Origin: an uncultured Oscillospiraceae bacterium
Lineage (GTDB): Bacteria; Bacillota; Clostridia; Oscillospirales; Oscillospiraceae
Assembly: GCA_947599875.1 (NCBI GenBank)
Contig: CANQFV010000003.1
Coordinates: forward strand, 1 to 64,000
Direction of reading: 5' to 3'
DNA: 64,000 nucleotides
The first letter of the stretch is position 1. Every line of letters starts with the position of its first letter. The notes beneath the pieces are model-generated. The model saw only the letters and a list, made by a program, of their open reading frames with translations. It had not been told where the DNA came from and ran no database searches. The translations under genes were made by a program, and so were the position numbers. Positions 9,447-19,142 of this stretch are shown here, piece after piece.

Positions 9447-11183
9447 TCAGATCGTCAAATCGTTTTCTCTCAAGAACTCGATAAAAGCGGCCATGATACG
9501 CTTGCTACGCTCTGTAATATCAGCTTCGGTAAAATCCGTGAGTGTGTTAGCCATCTCGACAAGCTCATGGACTTTTGTGCCTTCCTTTTTTACCCCGCGT
9601 TTGGTAAAGCCAACATAATATTTTTTCTTATCTTCAAACCGGTAATCGGCAGCCCCGATATTGATACGCTTTTCCAGTAGAGCTTTGTTTCCGAGTGATT
9701 CCAGATTCTTTGCATCAGTCAGGGATTTTTCCTTGTCCTGACGGTTCCGGGCAAAGATATGTTCGACCTCAAAGACTGTTTCCAGAGACAAAAGCTCCTG
9801 CGCATCGTCGTGGAACGCCCACCATGCGGCCATCGACTTTGTGATAGGCCGTGCATTGTGGAAACTGAAATTGGAGAACATACTCTCAATCGTGGCAGGA
9901 TTAAATTTGTTGTCTGCAAAAGTAACCGGCTGACCATTCACGATGTTCACCATTTCCGCATAGACAGGCGTTCTAAGTGCGTTCACACCGGGATTGGTAA
10001 CAGCATAAGTCCAGATGAAAGCGGTGATTTTTTTGAGGAACGCATAGAACGCATCGTCCTCCAGCATCCCGTCTTTATCCTTGTTCTGCATAAAGTACAC
10101 GGAAACAAAGTATGTCCACATACCATTCGGTGCATAATTCAAGACAAACATGCGGCGCAGTACCCGGTTAGAGAACCGGGTATTGTCCTGATTGGATACG
10201 TCGTTCCAGAAATGAGCCAACACGACCAGATTCTCAAAGGTCTGCTCGTCATTCAGCAGCGCATAGCTGTCTCTCTCATAGAACTTACGCAAAGCCTCCG
10301 TCGTAGAGGACTTAATGCCCATCGTGGCACGGACATAATACATATACCGGGTAAATAATTCATCCATCGGAGTCCCGGAAATGGGATGGAAAATTTTCTC
10401 ACACAACTCATCCAGCTCTTTCCAACGCTGGATGAACTCATCTTTCTTTCCGAGTTTCGTATAGAATTTATAGAACTGCGCTTTGAAAATATCTGCGTCA
10501 GACAGAGGCTTGCCCCTGTCATTAAGGGTTGAGAAGATACGCAGAGCGGTATCCTGCGATTCTGCCTCAATAGGGAGCAAAATACAGTTGTTCAGGATAC
10601 GGATGGGCATATAGGCGAAGTAACCCGCATAATTATTTAGGAACTCCTCAATCTTTTCCTGAAAGAACCGGTAGTTGACGGCATAGCTGCTCTTTTGGCT
10701 TTTTTGCGCCTCTCCAGTACGAAGGATTTCAAGAAATTCTTCCTTGTCCTTATCTGTAGCGACCTCCGAATCAATCTTCAAAGCCTCCATATTCGGTTTG
10801 CCAAATTCATCTGTTTTCCAGATGCACTTCTCGATGTTTTCTCTTGTCGCACGGGATTCCGCATCCTGCATATGGCCGAAACGGACATAAAAAGCCCGCA
10901 GCAAAAGCATCAGGGTAGTGAGCCGCTGCTGGCCGTCAATGACCTCCATCTTGCCGTTATCGTTCTTGAACGTCACAATAGGACCGAGGAAGTATTCATT
11001 GTTGCTGTCAAACTTTGTCCTGTCATTATCGGGGAAAGCGAAGGAGAAAATATCATCCCAAAGGGTCTGACACTCCGCTTCGCCCCATGCGTAAGGGCGC
11101 TGATAATCAGGAATCAGAAAATCAGCGTGTTTACTCTGGAATAAATCCTTAATGGATTTCTGGTCTACATTCAATTTTGACAT
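9447..11183 (-). CDS. DUF262/DUF1524 protein, GmrSD-type nuclease family
   Basis: This 578-residue protein has the layout of single-chain GmrSD homologues, type IV restriction enzymes that attack modified DNA using nucleotide hydrolysis. The N-terminal DUF262 shows IPDYQRPYAWG (residues 24-34), a FLGPIV strand, and the hallmark DGQQRLTTL near residue 80. The C-terminal DUF1524 part shows VEHIFARN and a later Asn (SLGNKALL...), which fit a His-Me-finger nuclease. A TTG at 11190-11192 overlaps the upstream stop, but ATG 11183 has AGGAAGG about ten bases before it and is preferred. It is co-transcribed with the XRE regulator and the unknown partner. Confidence 0.85.
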   Translation of the reverse strand: MSKLNVDQKSIKDLFQSKHADFLIPDYQRPYAWGEAECQTLWDDIFSFAFPDNDRTKFDSNNEYFLGPIVTFKNDNGKMEVIDGQQRLTTLMLLLRAFYVRFGHMQDAESRATRENIEKCIWKTDEFGKPNMEALKIDSEVATDKDKEEFLEILRTGEAQKSQKSSYAVNYRFFQEKIEEFLNNYAGYFAYMPIRILNNCILLPIEAESQDTALRIFSTLNDRGKPLSDADIFKAQFYKFYTKLGKKDEFIQRWKELDELCEKIFHPISGTPMDELFTRYMYYVRATMGIKSSTTEALRKFYERDSYALLNDEQTFENLVVLAHFWNDVSNQDNTRFSNRVLRRMFVLNYAPNGMWTYFVSVYFMQNKDKDGMLEDDAFYAFLKKITAFIWTYAVTNPGVNALRTPVYAEMVNIVNGQPVTFADNKFNPATIESMFSNFSFHNARPITKSMAAWWAFHDDAQELLSLETVFEVEHIFARNRQDKEKSLTDAKNLESLGNKALLEKRINIGAADYRFEDKKKYYVGFTKRGVKKEGTKVHELVEMANTLTDFTEADITERSKRIMAAFIEFLRENDLTI

Positions 11184-11188
11184 TACAA

Positions 11189-11440
11189 TCAATCCTTCCT
11201 AAGCTTTTTCGTAGTATTATTGCATTTGTTATTTGAAATTTCTCTTACTGCTTCGCAGATGTCGCCTATATCACAATTCAAATAATCGCATATCCTCAAT
11301 AGAACGGAAAGCGCTACATCCTCGCCTTTAGTGAGTTTACTCATTGTTCCGGGTGAGAGCTGTGTTGCGATCCGAAGTTCTGATTTTGTGATTTCTCTTT
11401 CTATAAGCATGATCCATAATTTCTTGTAGCTTATTTTCAT
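11189..11440 (-). CDS. XRE/HTH_26-type small transcriptional regulator
   Basis: This is an 83-residue protein that is essentially one helix-turn-helix (KLWIMLIEREITKSELRIA...LSPGTMSKLTKG...LLRICDYLNCDIGDI). It leads the three-gene minus-strand operon and stops five bases before the DUF262 start, so it is probably its autoregulator. It is the same type as the XRE gene at 56186-56407, which leads the second restriction-like operon in this window. Confidence 0.85.
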   Translation of the reverse strand: MKISYKKLWIMLIEREITKSELRIATQLSPGTMSKLTKGEDVALSVLLRICDYLNCDIGDICEAVREISNNKCNNTTKKLRKD

Positions 11441-11479
11441 TCTCTTTCACCTCACGCAGCAGTTCAAGTCAACAAAATT

Positions 11480-11508
11480 ATTATAGCCTTTGACACACAC
11501 AAATGCAA
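11480..11508 (-). promoter_or_regulatory. Sigma-A-like promoter of defence operon
   Basis: On the minus strand, TTGCAT (11503-11508), a 17-base spacer and TATAAT (11480-11485) lie 40 bases before the XRE start. The -10 box is perfect and the -35 box weaker. Confidence 0.6.
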
Positions 11509-11595
11509 TATAATAATCTAAAAATGCAAAGATTGATTCAATTTCTTGAAACACTCTTTTTAAAGTCATAAGGGTGTGGGATTATCCCACGAACA

Positions 11596-11636
11596 AAAAA
11601 TGACCGTTCACCGCAGCGTGGAGGATGGTCATTTTT
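11596..11636. terminator. Stem-loop terminator, symmetrical
   Basis: AAAAATGACC (11596-11605) pairs with GGTCATTTTT (11627-11636). On the minus strand it directly follows the stop of the gene remnant at 11629-11763, so it looks like that gene's original terminator. Confidence 0.55.
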
Positions 11637-11763
11637 CCGCTGTGTACGGACAGCGGATTTGCTTGCTATTCTTCCTAAAAGCATATCCATGCAACAGCGG
11701 TATCCTCGGCTTTTCAAAGTGGAGGATGCCGTTGTTCTCATAATAATCTTTTTCAGCACCCCC
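11629..11763 (-). pseudogene. C-terminal remnant of an unidentified gene
   Basis: A frame reads through 44 codons on the minus strand (GAEKDYYENNGILHFEKP..., ending CPYTAEK) and stops inside a strong terminator stem. There is no start: the frame is closed by TGA at 11764-11766, 16 bases from the first direct repeat of the array. The residue mix is protein-like (basic and aromatic), and I suspect a transposase C-terminus, but I cannot name it. It looks like a gene cut by insertion of the element whose end carries the repeats. Confidence 0.4.
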
Positions 11764-11780
11764 TCATTTGTTGAAAAACT

Positions 11781-12151
11781 GTCCGTAGTAAAGTGAGAGG
11801 GAAAGTTGGTGCTTCAATAATTTCGCATTGGGTGTCAAGTTTTTGCTCTGAAATGTCCGTTGTTATATAGAGAGACTTAGTTTTCGAATGAGCTGCCCTG
11901 TCAAACGGCTTTGTTTTGTCCGTTGTAAATTGAGCGGGGAAACTGTTGTTCACAAAAAATTTACAATTTAGAGGGGTGCATTTTGGCGAAAAAATGTCCG
12001 TTGTAAAGTAGAGGGGTATTCTCGTCTTCGGTAAATTTTCTTTCAATGTGCCCTGTTATTCGCTGCAAAAATGTCCGTTGTCTTATAGAGGGATATTTTC
12101 GATGGCATACCCCCAAAAGGGCGCGGAGATGTCCGTTGTATAGTGAGGAAA
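11781..12151 (+). repeat. Array of six 21-bp direct repeats (transposon-end-like)
   Basis: Six copies of GTCCGTTGTAAAGTAGAGGG-like sequence start at 11781, 11855, 11918, 11996, 12073 and 12131, all in the same orientation. Five of the six begin with GTCCGTTGT exactly; the tail varies (AAAGTAGAGG, TATAGTGAGG, AAATTGAGCG). Spacings are 74, 63, 78, 77 and 58 bases, with unrelated AT-richer spacers. A degenerate partial copy may lie near 11962. The layout is like TnsB/TniA binding sites at the end of Tn7- or Tn5053-type transposons. The spacing is too irregular for CRISPR. No matching transposase genes are in the window. Confidence 0.75.
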
Positions 12152-12340
12152 TACCCTCTCACATGAAAACTTATTGCCAGCAAAGTCTAATGGTGTGAAG
12201 TCAAGAATGCAATAAGAGAAAATTTGCGAAAGAAGTACCCCAAAAGAGTAGTAACTAGGGAAAAAGGCAACACCAACCAAAGCCCTGCCCCTGCGCATTT
12301 TTGAAACAGGGCTGGCAGCGTCAAAGGGGAGAGCGAATGC
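12152..12340. other. Gap between repeat array and IS110 gene
   Basis: No ORF or RNA is supported. It should contain the downstream end of the IS110-type element, which lacks obvious terminal inverted repeats. Confidence 0.4.
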
Positions 12341-13567
12341 TCAGCCCTTTGGCGGGATATACAGGCGGTTGTCCTTCAGCAGTCGAAAGACAAGCCGGAT
12401 CAGTTTTCTGGCAGTTAAAGCGAGTGCGCGTTTATGCTGGAACTGGTTGACCTCCTTGAACTTGAGGTCGTAGTAGCGCCGAAACTCGGAGTCGCATCTT
12501 CTCACGGAGTTGGCGGCTTCCAGCAGATAGTAGCGGAGGAAACGGTTGCCGGACTTGATGAGCTGGGTGTGCTGGGCCTCAAATTCACCGGACTGGTGCT
12601 GGGTCCAGACAAGGCCGGCGTACTTGGCGACAGATGCTTGGGACTGAAACCGGTTGACGTCGCCGATCTCGGCGATGATGCCGGCGGAGTAGACCTTGCC
12701 GATGCCAGGGATAGATGTAAGGGTGTTCGGGATGATCTCAAACTGCTGCTCGATGGCCTTGTCCAGCGTTTTGATCTGGCTCTCCAGGGCGCGCATGGCG
12801 GCGATGGAGACGGACATGGCCTGGTTCACCGAATCGTTTACCGTCTTGGGCAGCCGGTAGGAGCCTTTGGCAGCGGCTTGAATGGTCTTGGCAGTGGCCT
12901 CCGGGTCAGCAAACCGGCCGCGTCCGGCTTCGGAGACAAACGAGGCAAGCTCTTCCAAATCCGCGTTTGCCAGGTCGTCGGCGGTTTCGAAGTGCTCCAT
13001 AAGGGACAGGGTGGTGGCGCTGGTATTCGGAATGTCGCTGGCCTGGGCGATGCCGGAGCACTTGAGGAATAAGTAGTTGGCGAAGCGCTGTTTCTCCCGC
13101 GTGAGATTCTGGACCGCGTAGAATCTGGCCCTGGTCAGTGTCTGGAGCGCTTTGTAGCGGTAGTCGTCCATGTAGACCTCCTTCCCGATCCTTCCGAATC
13201 GGAGATGGTCGGCGATGACGAAGGCGTCCACAAAGTCATTCTTGGGCAGGTCCGGGTAGGCTTCCTTGAACTTCCTGACCTGCTTGGGATTGAGGACATG
13301 GAGCTTCCTTTGGAACTGACTCAGCTTCCCATCCTCCCGGAGCGCGTATACCAGGCTGTCTCCGTAGACAGAGGTGGATTCCATGCCGATGACCACATCG
13401 CGGAGTCCCATAGCCCCCATCGCCGACACGATCTTCTCTGTCAGCAGTTTAGCACCGCCCCGGTTGTTTTGTAAAGAGAAGCTGCCATACTTGCTGCCGT
13501 CCGGTCTCATGAGGTAAGCCACGTTGTTTCTGCTTCCCACATCAATGCCAACGTAAAGTGGATCCAT
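12341..13567 (-). CDS. IS110-family transposase (DEDD, serine recombinase-like end)
   Basis: This 408-residue protein has the two-part layout of IS110 transposases. The N-terminal RuvC-like DEDD domain shows YVGIDVGSRNN at the start and a VIGMEST strand. The C-terminal Transposase_20 domain shows SIPGIGKVYSAGIIAEIGD and the SGNRFLRYYLLEAA block with the recombinase-like serine. ATG 13567 follows GGGGAGGTGA at good spacing. IS110 enzymes move a circular intermediate guided by a bridge RNA from the element's non-coding end. The gene interrupts the ICE between the Cys-rich and MobC genes, opposite in strand. Confidence 0.92.
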   Translation of the reverse strand: MDPLYVGIDVGSRNNVAYLMRPDGSKYGSFSLQNNRGGAKLLTEKIVSAMGAMGLRDVVIGMESTSVYGDSLVYALREDGKLSQFQRKLHVLNPKQVRKFKEAYPDLPKNDFVDAFVIADHLRFGRIGKEVYMDDYRYKALQTLTRARFYAVQNLTREKQRFANYLFLKCSGIAQASDIPNTSATTLSLMEHFETADDLANADLEELASFVSEAGRGRFADPEATAKTIQAAAKGSYRLPKTVNDSVNQAMSVSIAAMRALESQIKTLDKAIEQQFEIIPNTLTSIPGIGKVYSAGIIAEIGDVNRFQSQASVAKYAGLVWTQHQSGEFEAQHTQLIKSGNRFLRYYLLEAANSVRRCDSEFRRYYDLKFKEVNQFQHKRALALTARKLIRLVFRLLKDNRLYIPPKG

Positions 13568-13866
13568 ATTTTTCACCTCCCCGCAGTGGGATTTCAGGAC
13601 CAGCAGGCAAAGGGATACCCATGGTAACCGGAGCGTCAGCAACCTCGCGTATTAGAATCATTCCGGAGCGAGCCGATGCGAAAGCCCTCACTGCTGAAAG
13701 GGCGGTCTTGCTTCCGGCAAACAGCTAATGAGTTTGCAGCTTACTTCCGGTCCAGGGGGACTGACTTTGCATGAAGCCGCCTTGCGGCGCAACGGGAGGA
13801 ATAAGAACTTGTCCCTGCTGTCCTACAGCCATTGTACCACGGGCATCCCTTTGCCTGCTGGTTTTC
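13568..13866 (-). ncRNA. IS110 upstream non-coding region, candidate bridge RNA
   Basis: The roughly 300 bases upstream of the transposase have no ORF but are rich in hairpins. ACCAGCAGGCAAAGGGAT (13599-13616, extending to 13624) is repeated inverted at 13837-13862 with two mismatches in 26. In the IS110 group the bridge RNA is transcribed from this side, so it is the expected location. RNA ends and binding loops cannot be fixed by eye. Confidence 0.4.
13599..13862. repeat. 26-bp inverted repeat pair (13599-13624 / 13837-13862)
   Basis: The two arms match at 24 of 26 positions in inverted orientation and enclose 212 bases. They could be sub-terminal ends of the IS or the closing stem of a long RNA. 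Confidence 0.7.
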
Positions 13867-13933
13867 CGGAGTGAATGACAGATAACACTTACAAAATTCC
13901 TGTCAAATCTTATTATACGAGGAGGAATCGAAC

Positions 13934-14312
13934 ATGGCAAACAGAGTAAGACCAATCCGTAAGGAAATCTGCCTGACTGAGCAGGAGGAACAGATCATCA
14001 AATCCAAGATGGTGGAGCTTGGGACGCACAATTTCGGATCGTATGCCCGTAAGATGTTGATTGACGGCTACATCATCAACGTGGACTACACCGAGCTGCG
14101 AAAGCTATGTGCCGCAGTGAGCAAAATCGGCAGCAACATCAACCAGATTGCCTACCGCATGAAGACCACCGGCAATTTCTATGCCGAGGACATTGCGGAG
14201 CTTCATGCGGGCATGGCTCAGGTAAACGATGCACTCAGAGGGCGTTTGAAAGAAGAAACCAAATGGGAAGGAAAAGCCGCAAGGATTTCCAAGAAAAACA
14301 GGGAGGTGCTCA

Positions 14313-14320
<8 letters not shown>
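13934..14320 (+). CDS. mobC: MobC-like relaxosome accessory protein
   Basis: This 128-residue protein starts with a ribbon-helix-helix-like segment (RPIRKEICLTEQEEQIIKSKM) and continues with the MobC block GSYARKMLIDG...VSKIGSNINQIAYRMK. Such proteins bind oriT and help the relaxase nick DNA. GAGGAGGAATCGAAC precedes ATG 13934. Normally a relaxase gene follows; here the next gene, TnpW, overlaps its last codons by eight bases, so the relaxase is missing from its expected place. Confidence 0.82.
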
Positions 14321-16258
<1,938 letters not shown>

Positions 16259-16388
16259 CCGAAATCATGCCGCACTCCAAAAACAATCTGAACTTGTTTT
16301 ATTGGACGCCGCCCTCAAGTCCCGCCTTTTTCGGGGGCCTGACGAACGGTATACGAAATTTTTCCGTCTTTTGAGGAGGTGGGACAGC

Positions 16389-16446
16389 GGGGACGGTTCT
16401 TTTGTACCACCAGTGCGCACACTGGTGTGACTAAAGAACCGTCCCC
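16389..16446 (+). repeat. Family A palindromic repeat, copy 1
   Basis: GGGGACGGTTCTTT pairs with AAAGAACCGTCCCC around an inner CCACCAGTGCGCACACTGGTG stem region. It is flanked by the typical GGTGGGACAGC and GTGTAACACCGG. It is the first host-type repeat after the ICE. Confidence 0.85.
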
Positions 16447-16457
16447 GTGTAACACCG

Positions 16458-16634
16458 GATCCCCACGGTATCTTTGTCGCGCTCAAGAGCTATAACACGT
16501 TGAAGGATACGCGCACCAAGCTGTACAATAAGAAAATTCTCTTTGAAAAATACTACTACAACTTTCCGGCTGTTTCGTCCCTTTACGAATGCTTCAGCGC
16601 CCCGGCGCCGCACTTAGTTCCCCCTCTTCAATAA
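16458..16634 (+). pseudogene. 3' remnant of an unidentified gene at the ICE border
   Basis: A frame reads DPHGIFVALKSYNTLKD...ECFSAPAPHL and stops at TAA 16632-16634, directly at a strong intrinsic terminator. There is no plausible start; upstream it merges into a family A repeat. An ORF end joined to its own terminator suggests the tail of a host gene truncated by the ICE or repeat insertion. I cannot name the family. Confidence 0.4.
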
Positions 16635-16667
16635 AAAGGTAGACATCTGAAAATGTCTACCTTTTTT
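16633..16667 (+). terminator. Strong intrinsic terminator
   Basis: AAAAAGGTAGACAT (16633-16646) pairs with ATGTCTACCTTTTTT (16653-16667) around a six-base loop, followed by the T-run. It also forms a usable terminator on the minus strand. Confidence 0.85.
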
Positions 16668-16708
16668 AGAGATCCGTATTGCGGTTTTACAAAGGGATTT
16701 GCGCGATA

Positions 16709-17542
16709 TCAACAGGAGATGAGGTAGGACAGGACTCTGACGAAATCCTCCTCGTCAAAGTTGTATCCATAGACGGCGAAGCCCAGCCCTTTGTGGAAAA
16801 ACTCAGCGTAATATCCGCCCCGATCGCCAACGTCCGAGTGGAATATATTCACCGTTTCCCCTGAAATCGTGGAGGCCAGGGGAGTTGCCGCGCCGGCAAT
16901 AATATCGTTTACATCCGTTTTGGGGGTTCCGCCCTTGCGCATCTGGATGCTCACCTCCTCGTCGCCGGAGGGATCAGCCCAGACGAAACAATGCCCCATA
17001 AGGTCTATCCCGTCGCCGGATCTGAAAATGCCATAGGAATCTGTGTTCCTCTCAACCATATCGGGGAAGATGCTTGAGAGGTCAAACGCGACCCCGTAAT
17101 AAGCAAACAGCTCATCCTTCGTATATTCACAGTAGTCCTCGGGCCTCAGAGCGTAGAAGCTCTCTTGGGGGAGTTCTGAGGCGAGTTCGTTCACAAGGAT
17201 TGTGGTGTCCTTCGTATTTGCGGGGGACAAATCAGTACCGCCGCCCCAGCTTTCCCTGTCGGTATGGGCCGGGTATTCCTCCTTTGACGGCGAGGACTGG
17301 CCCTGGGGGACGGGCGCGCTGTCAACGGGGCCGCCGGCCTCACCCGGCGTATCTCCCGGCAGGGGGGTATCGGGCCGCCCCGGTAAACCGGACTGCCACA
17401 GGCCCACAAGCAGCACGACAAGACACAGGCTGCACGCGCAAGCCGCGGCGCGGATGACCGCCCTTCTCTTCCTCCTCTGCCCGGCAAGATACCGCTCCCT
17501 GCGCTCCAGCAGACTGTTAAACATTTCGTTACTGTTCTTCAT
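16709..17542 (-). CDS. Membrane-anchored anti-sigma-factor-like protein
   Basis: This is a 277-residue protein with a charged N-terminal cytoplasmic segment (ERRERYLAGQRRKRR), one transmembrane helix (about residues 30-50), a Pro/Gly-rich linker and an extracellular domain of unknown fold. AGGAGGG eight bases before ATG 17542 decides the start, which overlaps the end of the sigma-factor gene by 14 bases. The pairing and layout fit a one-helix anti-sigma factor that releases its sigma factor on an envelope signal. I recognise no ASD zinc motif, so the role rests on context. Confidence 0.65.
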   Translation of the reverse strand: MKNSNEMFNSLLERRERYLAGQRRKRRAVIRAAACACSLCLVVLLVGLWQSGLPGRPDTPLPGDTPGEAGGPVDSAPVPQGQSSPSKEEYPAHTDRESWGGGTDLSPANTKDTTILVNELASELPQESFYALRPEDYCEYTKDELFAYYGVAFDLSSIFPDMVERNTDSYGIFRSGDGIDLMGHCFVWADPSGDEEVSIQMRKGGTPKTDVNDIIAGAATPLASTISGETVNIFHSDVGDRGGYYAEFFHKGLGFAVYGYNFDEEDFVRVLSYLISC

Positions 17543-18086
17543 AAACAAATCCCTCCTCTTCAAGCTTTGCCTTCAAAGACTGCTTTGCCCTATATAGAAG
17601 ATTTCTTACTTGACGTTCGTTTTTCTTTAAGACGATTGCCGCCTCCTTGTTGGAGAGTCCCTCAAAGAACACAAGCCAAAGGACAGTTCTGTAATCGACG
17701 GAGAGCTTAGACAGCGCTTTATGAACCGCGATTTTTCCCTCCTCCTTTATGTAGGACTGCTCGAGGCTTTGTTCCTGGGCAAGACAGCTCTCCAGCTCCT
17801 CGATGGGGGTATCAAGCTGCCTGGAATGGTGCCGCACAAAGTCGATCGCCACATTTCGCCCGATTGCGTACAGCCAGGACTTGAACGTACTTTTCCCGGA
17901 ATAGCGCGGCCGCTTGATCATCAACCGAAAAAAGGTATCTTCCGTCAGCTCCTCGGCAATGAAAATATTGTTGACGTAACCGTTCAGATAGAGGATAAGG
18001 CCGTCCTTATAGCTTTCAACGATCTCAGCGATTCCTCTGTCATCACCATCAAGGAAACGGCGGTAGCTACTTGCACCGTTGTCCAT
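17529..18086 (-). CDS. ECF-type RNA polymerase sigma factor
   Basis: This is a 185-residue sigma-70 family protein. Region 2 reads AEELTEDTFFRLM...FKSWLYAIGRNVAIDFVRHH, and region 4 reads LSVDYRTVLWLVFFEGLSNKEAAIVLKKNERQVRNLLYRAKQSLK, a clear helix-turn-helix. It should direct RNA polymerase to a small regulon, probably including its own operon. The downstream overlapping membrane protein is its likely anti-sigma factor. Confidence 0.92.
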   Translation of the reverse strand: MDNGASSYRRFLDGDDRGIAEIVESYKDGLILYLNGYVNNIFIAEELTEDTFFRLMIKRPRYSGKSTFKSWLYAIGRNVAIDFVRHHSRQLDTPIEELESCLAQEQSLEQSYIKEEGKIAVHKALSKLSVDYRTVLWLVFFEGLSNKEAAIVLKKNERQVRNLLYRAKQSLKAKLEEEGFVYEEQ

Positions 18087-18164
18087 GATCTGCTCCTCTC
18101 CGAAAGGGGGATTTCTTGGCCCCTTTCACTTATTAGTCGTATGGACCGCAAAAAAGTCTCACTA

Positions 18165-18173
18165 ATTATAGCA
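18165..18173 (-). promoter_or_regulatory. Extended -10 promoter of sigma/anti-sigma operon
   Basis: The minus strand reads TGCTATAAT, an extended -10 box, about 80 bases before the sigma gene. No good -35 box is seen, as is common for extended -10 promoters. Confidence 0.5.
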
Positions 18174-18242
18174 TGACTCAGATCATATCCAGACGGAATA
18201 TGCGCCGGCTTTTTTCTGTCCCCCTGCGCACGGCAGCAGTAC

Positions 18243-18271
18243 TTGAAAACGGCGGGAGGATGTGTTATAAT
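18243..18271 (+). promoter_or_regulatory. Sigma-A promoter of NYN-domain gene
   Basis: TTGAAA (18243-18248), a 17-base spacer and TATAAT (18266-18271) with an upstream TG. The box is near-consensus and about 70 bases before the TTG start. Confidence 0.75.
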
Positions 18272-18342
18272 AATTTTAACTGACTATACTTCAGGTGGCG
18301 GGGCTGGGCCTCGCGCCACCGGAACCAAAGGAGGCTCGCATA

Positions 18343-19131
18343 TTGCCTGTCGTACCTGAGCTTTCAAGCAATAAGCGTCTGGCCGTTCTCATTGACGCGG
18401 ACAACGTGCCCCGGGGGACGCTGGGCGGGATCATGCAGGAGGTGGCCCGCTACGGCACCCCCACCATCAAGCGCATCTACGGGGATTGGACCGGCCCGTA
18501 CATCCAGGGGTGGAAGAGCGCCCTGCTGGAGAATGCCGTCACCCCCATCCAGCAGTACAGCTACACCACCGGGAAGAACTCCACGGACTCGGCCATGATC
18601 ATTGACGCGATGGACATCCTGTACACCGAGCGGGTGGACGGCTTTGTGCTTGTGTCCTCCGATTCGGACTTCACGCGTCTGGCCATCCGCCTCCGGGAGA
18701 CGGGCATGACCGTCATCGGCATCGGGGAGCGGAAGACCCCCTCCCCCTTCATCGCGGCCTGCGACAAATTCATCTACATCGAGGTCATCAAGCAGTCTGC
18801 GGAGACCTCCGCCCCGGCGGAGGAGGAGCCGAAGCCCCGGGATAAGCGCGCCAAGCCCCAGCAGTCCTCCGGCCGGGACGACCACCTGCCCAAGAGCCTG
18901 GTGCGGCTCATTGCCCAGTCGGTGGCGGATCTGTCGGAGAACGAGGACTACGTCTACATGGGCGAGCTGGGGAACCTGATCATGAAGAAGAAGCCGGATT
19001 TCGACTGCCGGAACTACGGCTTTAAGTCCCTGTCCGCCCTGATCAAGTCCATCGACCGGTTTGAGGTGGACTTCCGGCAGACCTCGGATCCCAACGTGAA
19101 GCACCCCTATGTGCGGGACAAGGAGGCATAG
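18343..19131 (+). CDS. NYN-domain (LabA-like) protein with OST-HTH/LOTUS domain
   Basis: This 262-residue protein has an N-terminal NYN fold, a PIN-like putative RNase: VLIDADNVPRG with the first acidic cluster, TDSAMIIDAMD, and VSSDSDFTRLA. A charged linker follows, then a C-terminal OST-HTH/LOTUS domain (LVRLIAQSVADLSENEDYVYMGELGNLIMKKKPDFD...), an RNA-binding winged helix. A TTG start at 18343 is chosen because AAAGGAGG lies eight bases before it; an upstream GTG has none. It is probably an RNA-processing enzyme of unknown target, co-transcribed with the phosphoesterase gene 11 bases downstream. Confidence 0.85.
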   Translation: MPVVPELSSNKRLAVLIDADNVPRGTLGGIMQEVARYGTPTIKRIYGDWTGPYIQGWKSALLENAVTPIQQYSYTTGKNSTDSAMIIDAMDILYTERVDGFVLVSSDSDFTRLAIRLRETGMTVIGIGERKTPSPFIAACDKFIYIEVIKQSAETSAPAEEEPKPRDKRAKPQQSSGRDDHLPKSLVRLIAQSVADLSENEDYVYMGELGNLIMKKKPDFDCRNYGFKSLSALIKSIDRFEVDFRQTSDPNVKHPYVRDKEA

Positions 19132-19142
19132 CGAGGCATCTC

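Noticed and set aside
11538..11759. 73-codon minus-strand ORF (MLKKIIMRTTASS...)
   Set aside because: A different frame in the same place (11629-11763) has more protein-like content and ends exactly at a terminator, so this frame is probably a shadow of a gene remnant.
11781..12151. CRISPR array
   Set aside because: Repeats are only partly conserved, the pitch varies from 58 to 78 bases, and there are no cas genes.
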